Shown: positions 34,785-44,261, counted from the stretch's first letter. The stretch: DNA of 64,000 bases from an uncultured Bacteroidia bacterium (GCA_902774295.1 CACYHP010000001.1:1116001-1180000); one strand, 5' to 3'. The notes: generated by a model not told the origin, from the sequence alone. Program-made: numbers and translations.

Positions 34785-36128
34785 ATGAAAGTACAAACTA
34801 TCATGGAAAACCTGGAAAAGAAACATCCAGGCGAAAAAGAGTATTTGCAGGCAGTTCGCGAAGTGCTCGAATCAATTGAAGAAGTTTACAACAAACATCC
34901 AGAATTTGAAGCAGCTAAGATCGTTGAGCGTTTAGTTGAACCAGATCGTATCTTCACATTCCGTGTGACATGGGTTGACGACAAAGGTCAGGTGCAGGTT
35001 AACTTAGGTTACCGTGTACAGTACAACGCTGCTCTCGGCGCATACAAAGGCGGTCTCCGCTTCCACCCAGCAGTTAACGTTTCAATGCTTAAGTTCTTGG
35101 GCTTCGAGCAGATCTTCAAGAACTCATTGACAAACCTCCCACTCGGTGGTGGTAAAGGTGGTGCTGATTTCGACCCAACAGGAAAATCAGACGCTGAAAT
35201 CATGCGTTTCTGCCAGGCTTTCATGTATGAGCTTTGGAGAAACATCGGTGCTGACCAGGATTCACCAGCTGGTGACGTCGGTGTTGGCGGCCGTGAAATC
35301 GGTTACCTCTATGGTGCTTACAAGAAACTCGCTCGCGAGCACAGCACAGGCGCTCTTACAGGTAAGAGCTATGGCTGGGGTGGTTCATTGATCCGTCCAG
35401 AAGCTACAGGTTTCGGTGCTATGTACTATGTCGACCGCATGGTTCACCAGAAGGGTGAGACAATGCAGGGCAAGAAAGTCGCTCTCTCAGGCTTCGGTAA
35501 CGTGGCATGGGGTGCAGCTATCAAAGCTACAGAACTCGGCGCTAAGGTCGTCGCTATCTCTGGCCCAGACGGCGTTTGCGAAATCGCTGACGGTATCACA
35601 AGCGAAATGATCGACTACATGCTCGATATGCGTGCTTCAAACCGTAACAAGGTTCAGGATATGGCTGACAAATTCCCAGGCAAAGCTAAATTCACCGCTG
35701 GTAAGAAAGCTTGGACAGTGAAATGCGATATCGCATGCCCATGCGCATTCCAGAATGAAATGGCAGAAGAAGATGCTAAGGAATTGCTCAAGAACGGCGT
35801 GAAATATGTCGCTGAAGTTTCTAACATGGGTTGCCAACCAGGCGCAATCGAGGCATTCCAGAAAGCTGGTATCCCATTCGCTCCAGGTAAGGCTGTCAAC
35901 GCAGGTGGTGTTGCTACATCAGGTCTCGAGATCTGCCAGAACGCAGCTCACATCAACTGGACAGCTCCAGAAGTTGACCAGAAACTCCACAAGATCATGA
36001 ACGACATTTATGACATGTGCGTTGAGTATGGTAAACAGGCTGACGGTACTATCAACTACGTGAAGGGCGCTAATATCGCCGGCTTCATGCGCGTTGCAAA
36101 AGCTATGTTAGCTCAGGGTATCATCTAA
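34785..36128 (+). CDS. gdhA: NADP-specific glutamate dehydrogenase
   Basis: Reversible reductive amination of 2-oxoglutarate to glutamate. The 447 residues match hexameric family I GDH: substrate-binding KGGLRFHPAVN, catalytic Lys in GGGKGGADFDP, and the NAD(P) fold with LSGFGNVAWGAA. The opening MKVQTIMENLEKKHPGEKEY is typical of Bacteroidales. The pocket sequence is consistent with NADP use, which is inferred. It is monocistronic with a strong terminator. The enzyme links to the amino-acid fermentation genes at the window end. Confidence 0.95.
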   Translation: MKVQTIMENLEKKHPGEKEYLQAVREVLESIEEVYNKHPEFEAAKIVERLVEPDRIFTFRVTWVDDKGQVQVNLGYRVQYNAALGAYKGGLRFHPAVNVSMLKFLGFEQIFKNSLTNLPLGGGKGGADFDPTGKSDAEIMRFCQAFMYELWRNIGADQDSPAGDVGVGGREIGYLYGAYKKLAREHSTGALTGKSYGWGGSLIRPEATGFGAMYYVDRMVHQKGETMQGKKVALSGFGNVAWGAAIKATELGAKVVAISGPDGVCEIADGITSEMIDYMLDMRASNRNKVQDMADKFPGKAKFTAGKKAWTVKCDIACPCAFQNEMAEEDAKELLKNGVKYVAEVSNMGCQPGAIEAFQKAGIPFAPGKAVNAGGVATSGLEICQNAAHINWTAPEVDQKLHKIMNDIYDMCVEYGKQADGTINYVKGANIAGFMRVAKAMLAQGII

Positions 36129-36151
36129 TCGGTCATTCGATTTGAAAAATT

Positions 36152-36187
36152 GTAGAGACGTCACATCGTGGCGTCTCTACTTTTTTT
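36152..36187 (+). terminator. Intrinsic terminator after gdhA
   Basis: GTAGAGACG (36152-36160) pairs with CGTCTCTAC (36172-36180), then seven T. Confidence 0.92.
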
Positions 36188-36188
36188 A

Positions 36189-36196
36189 TATATTTG
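36189..36196 (+). promoter_or_regulatory. Promoter -7 element (TATATTTG) for the PEGA gene
   Basis: TATATTTG directly after the gdhA terminator and 21 bases before the ATG at 36217. Confidence 0.6.
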
Positions 36197-36216
36197 CAGT
36201 CTTAATCCTGATTGCA

Positions 36217-37560
36217 ATGAGAAGAATAGTATTATTAGCAGTATTACTGATATTATCCGTTTGCTCCTTCGCACAGCTTGAAGTGAAATCCGGCTCTTTC
36301 AAGGAGGTTCCGGGCTTTGTCAATATAAATCCCGATCAAAACTATCAGACCGACGACAACGACTTGCCTTTTGCCGTGATAAAGGTGCGAACCGAGAATA
36401 TCAGCGACAAACAACGCCGTGAGCTGCGCTTTGAAGGCAACGGCGGCACTTTCATCATCTTGGAATACAAGACAGGAGAGGTGTGGGTGTATCTAACTGC
36501 AAAATATGCCGATTATCTGAAGATTTCACATCCCGATTTCAGCTCGATAGAGTTTACGCTGCCATTCGATTTGGAGCCTAAAAAAGGCTATGAACTGACT
36601 CTCGTCAACAAGCCTGCCGTAGACGAAGACCTGGTGAAGCGTTTGGAAAAGCTTGAAAACGCCAGTAATGTCGCCCCCGTTGCCGCACCTGTTGGCGCGC
36701 CCGTGAAAGAAGTTGAGAAGCCGAAAACAGATGTCGGATATCTTACCGTAAAAACCACGCCCAAAGGCGCATATGTGCTTGTCGACAATAAAATCGTCGG
36801 CATGACACCTTATCTTTCGGAAAGCGTTAGTGTCGGCAATCATAAGATATCAGTAAGTTTGGAAGGCTACGAACCTGCTGCTCAACGACTTGATATTAAG
36901 AAAGGAGAGGAGATAGCATTGGAATTTGCGCTTGTGAGTGAAAGTAAAACCGATGAAAATGATGAAGTTATAAATCAAAATTCGGAACCGGTAGTTGTTA
37001 AGAAAAAAGAAGGCATATTCTCAGTAAGCCCGAGAAAAGAGGTCGTTTTCTCAAAAGGTAATGTAAGGCTTAAGTCTTCTGATAAATGTAAATTTGCTGA
37101 TAATCAATGGGATAGAGGTGACTTGATTGCCTTTGAAGAGATGCAGTCGGTGGTCGACAGTGTCTGGTTTGTGCTTTCATCTGATGAGTGGAAATATCTA
37201 CTGACCAAACGTAGAACTGATTCCGGCATTCGCTGTGCAAAGGCTACGGTTAACGGTGTATTTGGACTTGTTTTATTGCCTGATGACTGGAAAACCACCT
37301 GTTATGGTATAAAAGACGGTACCGTCATATCAAAATCCGATTGGACGGACAAATTGGAGGCCAATGGTGCTGTTTTTCTGCCAGCTGCCGGCTATCGTTT
37401 CAACAACTGGGAGAAATCTGTCGGCTCCGACGGTTATTACTGGTCGAGTGATCCTGAAGACACTCCGTATCTGCGCTTTAATAACTCAATGTTGAGCACA
37501 TCGACCAATATTTTTGACCACGAATATGGCTTGTCGGTGCGATTAGTGAAGGAATATTAG
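36217..37560 (+). CDS. Exported PEGA-domain protein
   Basis: A 447-residue exported protein. Signal peptide MRRIVLLAVLLILSVCSFAQ; N-terminal domain about residues 20-130; a Pro/Ala/Val linker (about 145-165); a PEGA domain (about residues 172-237) with YLTVKTTPKGAYVLVDNKIV and GNHKISVSLEGYEPA; and a C-terminal domain ending in LPAAGYRFNN and GYYWSS, close in pattern to the FISUMP-like end of the lipoprotein at 8122. A surface location is inferred; no partner is identified. It starts shortly after the gdhA terminator and has its own promoter. Confidence 0.7.
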   Translation: MRRIVLLAVLLILSVCSFAQLEVKSGSFKEVPGFVNINPDQNYQTDDNDLPFAVIKVRTENISDKQRRELRFEGNGGTFIILEYKTGEVWVYLTAKYADYLKISHPDFSSIEFTLPFDLEPKKGYELTLVNKPAVDEDLVKRLEKLENASNVAPVAAPVGAPVKEVEKPKTDVGYLTVKTTPKGAYVLVDNKIVGMTPYLSESVSVGNHKISVSLEGYEPAAQRLDIKKGEEIALEFALVSESKTDENDEVINQNSEPVVVKKKEGIFSVSPRKEVVFSKGNVRLKSSDKCKFADNQWDRGDLIAFEEMQSVVDSVWFVLSSDEWKYLLTKRRTDSGIRCAKATVNGVFGLVLLPDDWKTTCYGIKDGTVISKSDWTDKLEANGAVFLPAAGYRFNNWEKSVGSDGYYWSSDPEDTPYLRFNNSMLSTSTNIFDHEYGLSVRLVKEY

Positions 37561-37568
37561 TATCTTTG
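37561..37568 (+). promoter_or_regulatory. Promoter -7 element (TATCTTTG) for hydE
   Basis: TATCTTTG immediately follows the stop codon of the PEGA gene, 14 bases before the hydE ATG, so the box shares its position with the end of the upstream gene. Confidence 0.6.
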
Positions 37569-37582
37569 CACAAAATTTTTCG

Positions 37583-38665
37583 ATGCCGACATTTGACGAA
37601 ATATTATCAAAAAACGAATTCAGTCACGACGAGCTGAAAATTCTCCTTGCCGCAGAAGGCGAGGAGATGTCCCGCCTTTTCGACAAGGCACTGAAAACCA
37701 AACTTAAATATCTCGACAACTATGTCCATCTGCGCGGACTGATTGAATATAGCAACCGTTGCGCTAAATATTGCCTCTACTGCGGCGTGAGAAGCAAGAA
37801 CACCAAGGTGGAGCGTTACACCTTGAGCGACGACGAAGTGCTCGAATGCGCCCGCCTGGCTCATGATTTGGGCTATGGCTCCGTCGCCATCCAAAGCGGC
37901 GAACGCGACGATAAGGAATTTGTCGATAAAATAGAATATCTCGTCAAGGAAATAAAGAAGATAGACAACGGCAGCCTCGGAATCACACTGTCGTTGGGCG
38001 AACAGACAGAAGAGACCTACCGCCGCTGGTTTGAAGCCGGCGCACACCGTTATCTGTTGCGAATCGAATCTTCGACAGAAGAGCTTTATTATAAGATTCA
38101 TCCGAAGGATAAAAAACACGACTTCCATAAACGTATGGGATGTATAGATTCGCTGTTGCGCCTCGGCTATCAGACAGGCACCGGCGTAATGGTAGGTTTG
38201 CCATTCCAAACCCTCGATAACCTCGCTGACGACCTGCTTTTCTTTAAGAAAAAAGACGTGGCGATGGTCGGGATGGGACCTTTCATCCCGCATCCTGACA
38301 CGCCTCTTTATGAATATAAAGACCAGATCCCATCGGCGAAAGACCGCATGAATCTCACTTTGAAGATGATTGCCATCCTGCGCTTGATGATGCCTGAAAT
38401 CAATATGGTGGCGGCCACTGCCAACCAGACTGTCGACCCGCTCGGTCGCGAGAAAGCAATCATGGTGGGAGCCAACGTCATCATGCCAAACCTCACACCT
38501 AATGAGTTCCGCGAGAATTATCTCATTTATCCTGATAAAGCTTGCGTCAAAGACAAACCCGACCAATGTCAGACATGCCTGGATTTAAGGATGGAATCGA
38601 TAGGGCATAAGGTCCTCTACAACGCCTGGGGAGACTCGAAGGCGTTTGCAAACAAGCGTAAATAA
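37583..38665 (+). CDS. hydE: [FeFe] hydrogenase H-cluster radical SAM maturase HydE
   Basis: Radical SAM enzyme that helps build the dithiolate-bridged diiron subcluster of [FeFe] hydrogenase together with HydG and HydF. The 360 residues have the radical SAM cysteines CxxxCxxC (CAKYCLYC, about residues 61-68), then GSVAIQSGERDD and the TIM-barrel motifs up to MVGANVIMPNLTP. Two further cysteines (CQTCLD) near residue 330 may form the second cluster. hydG and hydF lie on the other side of the TonB receptor in the opposite direction. No hydrogenase structural gene is in the window. Confidence 0.93.
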   Translation: MPTFDEILSKNEFSHDELKILLAAEGEEMSRLFDKALKTKLKYLDNYVHLRGLIEYSNRCAKYCLYCGVRSKNTKVERYTLSDDEVLECARLAHDLGYGSVAIQSGERDDKEFVDKIEYLVKEIKKIDNGSLGITLSLGEQTEETYRRWFEAGAHRYLLRIESSTEELYYKIHPKDKKHDFHKRMGCIDSLLRLGYQTGTGVMVGLPFQTLDNLADDLLFFKKKDVAMVGMGPFIPHPDTPLYEYKDQIPSAKDRMNLTLKMIAILRLMMPEINMVAATANQTVDPLGREKAIMVGANVIMPNLTPNEFRENYLIYPDKACVKDKPDQCQTCLDLRMESIGHKVLYNAWGDSKAFANKRK

Positions 38666-38755
38666 TGGCATTTGCAAATCTCAATTAACCATTAAAAGGT
38701 ATTTGTTGTTGAAAAATCACCATTAGTAGTGATGATTTGTGTGAAATGGCGGATG

Positions 38756-38763
38756 TACTTTTG
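38756..38763 (+). promoter_or_regulatory. Promoter -7 element (TACTTTTG) for the TonB receptor
   Basis: TACTTTTG with TTTG at 38736-38739 upstream; 39 bases before the ATG. Confidence 0.55.
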
Positions 38764-38802
38764 CAAAGGTTTATTATTGTTTAATCAAGAAATTATTATT
38801 GT

Positions 38803-41088
38803 ATGAAATTTTTAAAAATTAAATTATTATTTGTATTGTTGATTGTTGGCATTGCTGCGATGGCGCAAAATACCGACGCAAACATTTTCGGTCACGTTAT
38901 TGATAAAAACACCGGTGAGCACATGCCGTTCGTCAATGTGGTGGTGAAAGGGACCAAACTTGGCGCATCGACTGATGAAAGCGGACATTATTACATAACG
39001 AATTTGCCTGAAGGCAATCAGGTTATTGAAGCATCCTGCGTGGGTTACAAGACAGCGTCAATTGAGGTGGTGATTGTCAAAGGTCAGAGTCATGAGCTTA
39101 ACATAGTGATTGAAGTCGACGCCAAGGTTATGAAGGATGTTGTGGTTTCAGCGAGCCGCGTGGAGGTGAACCGCAAGGAGGCGGCTGTGGTGGTTAATGT
39201 GTTGAACCCCAAGACTTTAGATAGAGTTAATGCCGTCAACCTTGCTGAAGGATTGAATTTCCAACCGGGACTGAGGGTGGAGAACACTTGTCAGAACTGT
39301 GGCGCTAACCAGGTGAGAATCAACGGTTTGGAAGGAAAATATTCGCAGATATTGATTGACAGCCGTCCGGTGTTCAGTGCGTTGGCGGGAGTTTACGGTC
39401 TCGAGCAGATACCCGTATCTATGATTGACCGCATCGAGGTGATACGTGGCGGCGGGTCGGCTTTATTCGGCGCCAATGCCGTCGGCGGCGTGGTGAACAT
39501 CATCACACGCGAACCGATAAAAAACAGTCTGGATGTGGCAAACACCACAAGGCTTATCGGAGGGAAATCGTGGGATAACACCAGCTCATTCAACGCCTCG
39601 CTGGTCTCAAACGATTTCAAGACAGGAGCTTATATTTTCGGGACATCGCACAACCGACAGGGCTATGACCGTGATGGTGACGGATTTACCGAACTGGGCA
39701 AGCAGAAGGCAATGAATATAGGCACACGCGCGTTCTATAAATTCAATGCAAATTCAAAGATTACAGCAGAGTACCACAGCATTTACGAGTTCCGTCGTGG
39801 TGGCGACAGCATCGACCGCCCGCCACATCAGTGTCAGGTGGCGGAACAGGCCGAACATCATATCAACGGTGGCGGCTTGACTTACGATTTCCTTAGTAAA
39901 GACACACGTTTCCATCTGTCGGCGTATGGCTCGTTGCAGGATATCCACCGCGACACTTATTACGGCACCCAATACGATTTGAATGCATACGGAAACTCCA
40001 CTGACTTCAGCTCGGTGTTGGGCACGCAGGCATCGTATAATTTTAAACGTGTTATTTTCATGCCTTCGACGCTGATGGCTGGTGTCGAATGGACCACGAA
40101 TCATCTCGTCGATGAGCAGCCGGCTTACAATCGTGAGGTCGACCAGCAGGCTAATGTGGCAAGCGCTTTTTTGCAAAATGAATGGAAAAACAAGATTTTC
40201 GGCTTCCTTCTTGGACTCCGTGTCGACAAGCACAGCATGATGAATAATCCTGTCTTCAGCCCGCGAGCCAATGTGAGATGGGCTATAGTGCCTTCGGTCA
40301 CCACAAGGTTGAGCTATTCTTCGGGATTCCGTGCGCCTCAGGTGTTTGACGAGGACCTGCATATCATGGCGGTGGGAGGCGAGGTGTCGCTCATCACCTT
40401 AAGTCCTGATTTGAAGCCTGAATACAGCCACAGCTTCAGCGGCTCGGTAGGATGGGAGCATTATTTCGGACCGTTCTGTTTTGACATTATGGTTGAAGGA
40501 TTCTACACCGTGTTGAACGACGTCTTCGTGCTTCGTCCTAACGGCTATGACGCTCAAGGCAATATGCTTCTCGAACGCTGCAACGGCTCGGGTGCTCATG
40601 TGGGCGGCGTGAATATCGAGACGCAGCTCGACTATGGTGAATTTATACTGCAGCTTGGATACACCTGGCAGCAGAGCCGCTATAACGAACCGGAACAATG
40701 GAGCGACGACCCGGATGTGGAACCGCAACGCCGTATGTTCCGCACCCCGGATAACTATGGCTACATCACAGGAATGTTCCCGATCACCGAGCGTTTCAAG
40801 ACCTCGTTGTCAGCGGTCTACACCGGACCGATGCTGGTGCAGCATTATGCAGGTTATGTCGAGAAAGACTGTGAGAAAATCACGCCATCATTCTTCGACA
40901 TGGGTGTGAAGCTGACCTACGATATCCCTCTGTGTATAGGCACCACGCTGCAAATCAACGGGGGAGTGCAGAACATCTTCGACAGCTATCAGGATGACTT
41001 CGACCAGGGTGCTTTGCGAGACGCAGGATATGTTTATGGTCCTACGTTCCCTCGCACATTCTTCGCCGGCTTGAAGCTGAGCTTGTAA
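38803..41088 (+). CDS. TonB-dependent outer membrane receptor
   Basis: Outer-membrane gated barrel for a scarce solute. The 761 residues comprise a signal peptide ending at AMAQ (residue 22), a carboxypeptidase-regulatory-like domain (about 27-108, beginning NIFGHVIDKNTG), the plug domain (about 115-240, with RVNAVNLAEGL and VIRGGGSALFGANAVGGVVN) and a beta-barrel ending in a C-terminal aromatic-rich strand (FPRTFFAGLKLSL). The plug contains the pair CQNCG near residue 163. The ligand is unknown; iron, cobalamin and heme are possible. Its place between hydE and hydG suggests metal demand, which is inference. Own promoter; a minus-strand terminator hairpin follows. Confidence 0.88.
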   Translation: MKFLKIKLLFVLLIVGIAAMAQNTDANIFGHVIDKNTGEHMPFVNVVVKGTKLGASTDESGHYYITNLPEGNQVIEASCVGYKTASIEVVIVKGQSHELNIVIEVDAKVMKDVVVSASRVEVNRKEAAVVVNVLNPKTLDRVNAVNLAEGLNFQPGLRVENTCQNCGANQVRINGLEGKYSQILIDSRPVFSALAGVYGLEQIPVSMIDRIEVIRGGGSALFGANAVGGVVNIITREPIKNSLDVANTTRLIGGKSWDNTSSFNASLVSNDFKTGAYIFGTSHNRQGYDRDGDGFTELGKQKAMNIGTRAFYKFNANSKITAEYHSIYEFRRGGDSIDRPPHQCQVAEQAEHHINGGGLTYDFLSKDTRFHLSAYGSLQDIHRDTYYGTQYDLNAYGNSTDFSSVLGTQASYNFKRVIFMPSTLMAGVEWTTNHLVDEQPAYNREVDQQANVASAFLQNEWKNKIFGFLLGLRVDKHSMMNNPVFSPRANVRWAIVPSVTTRLSYSSGFRAPQVFDEDLHIMAVGGEVSLITLSPDLKPEYSHSFSGSVGWEHYFGPFCFDIMVEGFYTVLNDVFVLRPNGYDAQGNMLLERCNGSGAHVGGVNIETQLDYGEFILQLGYTWQQSRYNEPEQWSDDPDVEPQRRMFRTPDNYGYITGMFPITERFKTSLSAVYTGPMLVQHYAGYVEKDCEKITPSFFDMGVKLTYDIPLCIGTTLQINGGVQNIFDSYQDDFDQGALRDAGYVYGPTFPRTFFAGLKLSL

Positions 41089-41095
41089 ATAAAAA

Positions 41096-41120
41096 GGGTG
41101 ACTGCTCATCACAGTCACCC
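41096..41120 (-). terminator. Terminator hairpin between the TonB receptor and hydG
   Basis: GGGTGACTG (41096-41104) pairs with CAGTCACCC (41112-41120). The T run lies on the minus strand, so it best fits the end of the hydG mRNA. Confidence 0.7.
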
Positions 41121-41167
41121 CAACATCATTCATTATATAATCCAAATTGAAGTAAAATCTTTTTCAT

Positions 41168-41256
41168 AGTCGTTAGTCGCTAGTCTTTAGTCTTTAGTAA
41201 AAACAATGGTCAATACTAAAGACTAATGACTAATGACTAAAGACTAAAGACTAAAA
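41168..41256. repeat. Heptanucleotide repeats, TAGTCTT type, as an inverted repeat
   Basis: Left array 41168-41199 (TAGTCGT, TAGTCGC, TAGTCTT, TAGTCTT units); right array 41214-41256 (complementary units GACTAAT, GACTAAA). The right array contains the TAG stop codon of hydG. The two arrays can pair into a long stem within the hydG 3' untranslated region. Confidence 0.82.
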
Positions 41257-42705
41257 ATACAGGTCCCTTTCCCCTTGTTTGATGCGCTCAATGCGTTTTT
41301 TGAGTTCATCGAGGAACTGCGGGTCGACGTTCTTGAAGTTGTTTTCTATGGTCTTCCAGCCTTTTGCAGCGACTTCAGGTGTAGCGTAGTCCACCAGGTA
41401 CTCGGATAAGGTGAGGATGGCGTTTGGTGTGCAGTAGCGTTTGATGAAGCCTGGCACGCTGAATTCCATGAAATGCTCGCCGGTTCTGCCCAAACGATAG
41501 CATGCTGTGCAGAAGCTCGGGATGAAGTCGTGGTCGAGGAGCTTGTCGATGATCTCGCCCAAGGTGCGGTCGTCGCCAATCTTAAATTGCTCGCGGTGCA
41601 GGTTCTGGTCTTCCTGTTTGTCGCTGTTTTTCTCTTCTTCCTCGTGGTGATATTTGTAGTCGCCGATCTGCAGGTTGGTGCCGCCGTCGATCTGTGAGAT
41701 GCCGTATTCAATGGCTTTTGCGCGGAAGTCGGCGTCCTCACGTGCTGTCAGGATCATGCCGGTGTAAGGCACTGCCAGACGGAAGATAGCGATGATCTTC
41801 TCAAATGTGTCGTCGTCGACGAAGTATTTCTTGTCGATGCTCAAGCCCGATGCGTCTTTGATACGAGGGAACGAGATGGTGTGAGGTCCCACGTTGAAGC
41901 AAGCCTCGAGGTGGTTGGTGTGACGAATCATAGCCAAGACCTCGTAACGCCAGTCGTACAAGCCGAAGAGGATACCCAGTCCGTTGTCGTCGATGCCTGC
42001 CTGCTGAGCGCGGTCCATGGCGGTCAGACGGTAATTGTAATCGCCTTTCTTGGTGTTAATCGGGTGATATTCGTTGTAGATCTCAGGGCAATAAGTCTCC
42101 TGGAAGATCTGATATGTTCCGATGCCGGCCTCTTTCACTGTGCGGAAGCCTTCAACATCCAATGGAGCTGCGTTGATGTTCACGCGGCGGATTGAGCCTT
42201 TGCCTTTCTTGGTGTTGTAGGTCACTTTCACAGTGTGAGCGATATACTCCGGTGAGTATTTCGGTGACTCGCCATAAACCAAGATAAGTCGTTTCTGACC
42301 GTCATCCTCCAATGCCTCCACGTTGCGGACGAGTTCTTCGTCGGTGAGGGTAGTACGGATCTGCTCTTTGTTCGATGAACGGAAACCGCAGTAACTGCAG
42401 TTATTTACGCAATAGTTACCCACGTAGAGAGGGGCGAACAGAACTATGCGGTTGCCGTAGATGCGGCGTTTCAACTCGCGGGCGCCTTCTTTGATTTCTT
42501 CGACAAGCTTAGGATCGGTGGTGTTGACCAAAACAGCTGTCTCTTCCATCGTCAGGCGGTTCTTTGCCAGTGATTTCTCGATGATTTCGTGCACGCGCTC
42601 TGGAGTGCTCTTGGTGTTGTTGATGTAGTCCCAAATCTCTTCCGATGAGATAAACGGGCGGTTAGGCTCGTCTGGGATGCGACATTTTTCCGGATGAAAT
42701 TGCAT
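41251..42705 (-). CDS. hydG: [FeFe] hydrogenase H-cluster radical SAM maturase HydG
   Basis: Radical SAM enzyme that cleaves tyrosine to make CO and cyanide ligands for the H-cluster. The 484-residue length is normal. The SAM-cluster motif CxxxCxxC reads CVNNCSYC (about residues 98-105). The C-terminal pair of Cys in CTACYRLGRTGEHFMEF (about residues 398-401) binds the second cluster with the dangler iron. Its promoter lies about 190 bases upstream, leaving a long leader. The stop codon is part of a heptanucleotide array. Confidence 0.95.
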   Translation of the reverse strand: MQFHPEKCRIPDEPNRPFISSEEIWDYINNTKSTPERVHEIIEKSLAKNRLTMEETAVLVNTTDPKLVEEIKEGARELKRRIYGNRIVLFAPLYVGNYCVNNCSYCGFRSSNKEQIRTTLTDEELVRNVEALEDDGQKRLILVYGESPKYSPEYIAHTVKVTYNTKKGKGSIRRVNINAAPLDVEGFRTVKEAGIGTYQIFQETYCPEIYNEYHPINTKKGDYNYRLTAMDRAQQAGIDDNGLGILFGLYDWRYEVLAMIRHTNHLEACFNVGPHTISFPRIKDASGLSIDKKYFVDDDTFEKIIAIFRLAVPYTGMILTAREDADFRAKAIEYGISQIDGGTNLQIGDYKYHHEEEEKNSDKQEDQNLHREQFKIGDDRTLGEIIDKLLDHDFIPSFCTACYRLGRTGEHFMEFSVPGFIKRYCTPNAILTLSEYLVDYATPEVAAKGWKTIENNFKNVDPQFLDELKKRIERIKQGERDLYF

Positions 42706-42893
42706 ATTTTTAGCTTTTTATTTGTTATTTTTCCTTTTAAAACAACAAAATTCAGCTGAGAAATGACGTGTTTCAATTCCCTTGCCGTCGGATTTTTACC
42801 TCTTCCAGCTCTGACTTTTTATTTATAAAGCCCTTAGTCTCAATAACTTATCTCGACCTTAGGTCATTTACAAACTATTGTTGGTTGGTCTTG

Positions 42894-42901
42894 CAAATAT
42901 A
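42894..42901 (-). promoter_or_regulatory. Promoter -7 element (TATATTTG) for hydG
   Basis: Minus-strand TATATTTG, 189 bases before the hydG ATG. The leader contains the palindrome GACCTAAGGTC; no known riboswitch was recognised by eye. Confidence 0.5.
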
Positions 42902-42936
42902 CTCTTTTTTCTAATTAAAAAAATATCTTTAATAAA

Positions 42937-42976
42937 AAAGTCTAATAGCTAATAGCTAAAGGCTAACGGCTAAAGA
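42937..42976 (-). repeat. Heptanucleotide array, TAGCCAT type, at the hydF stop
   Basis: Units CTAATAG, CTAATAG, CTAAAGG, CTAACGG, CTAAAGA cover the last codons and the TAG stop codon of hydF and about 26 bases after it. Confidence 0.7.
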
Positions 42977-44150
42977 CAGAAGTAACTCTTTCGAAAATGC
43001 CGTTCATGTAGGCTATTGCCATGCCGTAGTTGCTGATCGGGATGCCGTTTTCTACTGCCATGTTCGTGCGGTTGATGAGCTGTTTGCGTGTAGCCATGCA
43101 GCCGCCGCATTGAATGGCCATTGCGTATTGACGGATGTTTTCGATAGGGGTGAGGCCTGAAAGATAAGTGAATTCGATGTTCTTTCCTGTGAATTTCCTG
43201 ATGAGATTCGGCAGTTTCACTCGTCCGATGTCGCCGCAGCTTATCTCGTGGGTGCATGACTCGAGCATGAGGATTTTGTCGCCGTCTTTGAGGTTCGACA
43301 GGTGAGGGGTGCCTTTTAGATAATTCTCGAAGTCGCCTCTCAGTCGGGCCAGGATGATGCTGAAGCTTGTGAGTTGCACGTCTTGAGGCACGATTTTGTT
43401 CACAAGTGCAAACACTTGAGAGTCGGTGACCACCAGTGCTGGCTTCGGGTTGTTGTCGAAATATTGTTTGAGAGCTGTCTCTTTCAGCACCACGCAGATG
43501 CAGTCGTTGTCAAGCACGTCGCGTATTGCCATCACCTGAGGCAGTATCATTCGGCCTTCGGGGGCCTCGTCGTCGATTGGGGTTACCAGGACGATGGTTT
43601 GTCCGGGTTTTATTATGCCTCCGAGCAGCGATGTTTTTTTGTAGGCGCTTTCGGGGATGGCATTTTTCAGAGCCTCTTGAAGCACTTTTGCATCGTCTTT
43701 TAAGGCGCTGAATTCCAATACTTTAGTGGAAAATTCTGCTTCAATCTGAGTCTTTAAGTTCTCTGAGATCTCGGCGATCTCCGACTTGTTATGTACTATT
43801 ATAAATGGCACCTCGTGCTTCTTAAACTGTCCAATAATTTCTTTTTCCGGCTCCCCGAAATCTTCTCCAACAATCACCAAAATCGCGCAATCAATCTCCT
43901 TGAGCACCTGATAAGTCTTCTCCACGCGTTGTTTGCCGAGTTCGCTCATATCGTCGATGCCGGCGGTGTCGATCAGAATCACCGGGCCGATGCCGAAAAT
44001 TTCTATTGATTTCTTCACGGGGTCGGTGGTTGTTCCTGCCTGTTCCGACACGATAGCCATCTTTTGTCCCGTTAACTTGTTGATTATCGAGCTTTTGCCG
44101 TTATTCATGCGCCCGAAGATCCCGATATGAGGTTTTAAATCTTTAGCCAT
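42963..44150 (-). CDS. hydF: [FeFe] hydrogenase H-cluster maturation GTPase HydF
   Basis: Scaffold GTPase on which the diiron subcluster is assembled and handed to the hydrogenase. The 395 residues start MAKDLKPHIGIFGRMNNGKS (GTPase P loop) and end with the [4Fe-4S] cysteines: CTHEISCGD and CGGCMATRKQ. The start at 44150 is chosen because a TATCTTTG promoter lies 20 bases upstream; a longer reading from 44258 would run through that box. The last codons and stop lie in a heptanucleotide repeat. Confidence 0.95.
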   Translation of the reverse strand: MAKDLKPHIGIFGRMNNGKSSIINKLTGQKMAIVSEQAGTTTDPVKKSIEIFGIGPVILIDTAGIDDMSELGKQRVEKTYQVLKEIDCAILVIVGEDFGEPEKEIIGQFKKHEVPFIIVHNKSEIAEISENLKTQIEAEFSTKVLEFSALKDDAKVLQEALKNAIPESAYKKTSLLGGIIKPGQTIVLVTPIDDEAPEGRMILPQVMAIRDVLDNDCICVVLKETALKQYFDNNPKPALVVTDSQVFALVNKIVPQDVQLTSFSIILARLRGDFENYLKGTPHLSNLKDGDKILMLESCTHEISCGDIGRVKLPNLIRKFTGKNIEFTYLSGLTPIENIRQYAMAIQCGGCMATRKQLINRTNMAVENGIPISNYGMAIAYMNGIFERVTSVFSR

Positions 44151-44169
44151 TTTCTGAAAAATTGTTTTG

Positions 44170-44177
44170 CAAAGATA
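44170..44177 (-). promoter_or_regulatory. Promoter -7 element (TATCTTTG) for hydF
   Basis: Minus-strand TATCTTTG 20 bases before the hydF start. Confidence 0.65.
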
Positions 44178-44198
44178 GGAAAAATTTTTGGTTTTATG

Positions 44199-44261
44199 CC
44201 TTGACGGGCGGTTTTTAATGATACTTTTTTCTTGACAAAAAAGTATCCAAAAAGTCAAGGC
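44199..44261. repeat. Nested-hairpin element, left border of island 2
   Basis: Outer stem CCTTGAC / GTCAAGG and inner stem GATACTTTTTT / AAAAAAGTATC (44220-44230 and 44237-44247). It is followed by a GC-rich stretch with small palindromes (GGCCCTCGCTATTCGGGCC). An element with the same architecture ends the island at 47432. Confidence 0.65.

Noticed and set aside
36217..37560. Type IX secretion cargo signal in the PEGA protein
   Set aside because: No C-terminal sorting domain pattern was recognised; the end matches a FISUMP-like domain instead.
42706..42893. Riboswitch in the 180-base hydG leader
   Set aside because: No conserved core of SAM, TPP, cobalamin, FMN or THF riboswitches was recognised; only small palindromes were seen.
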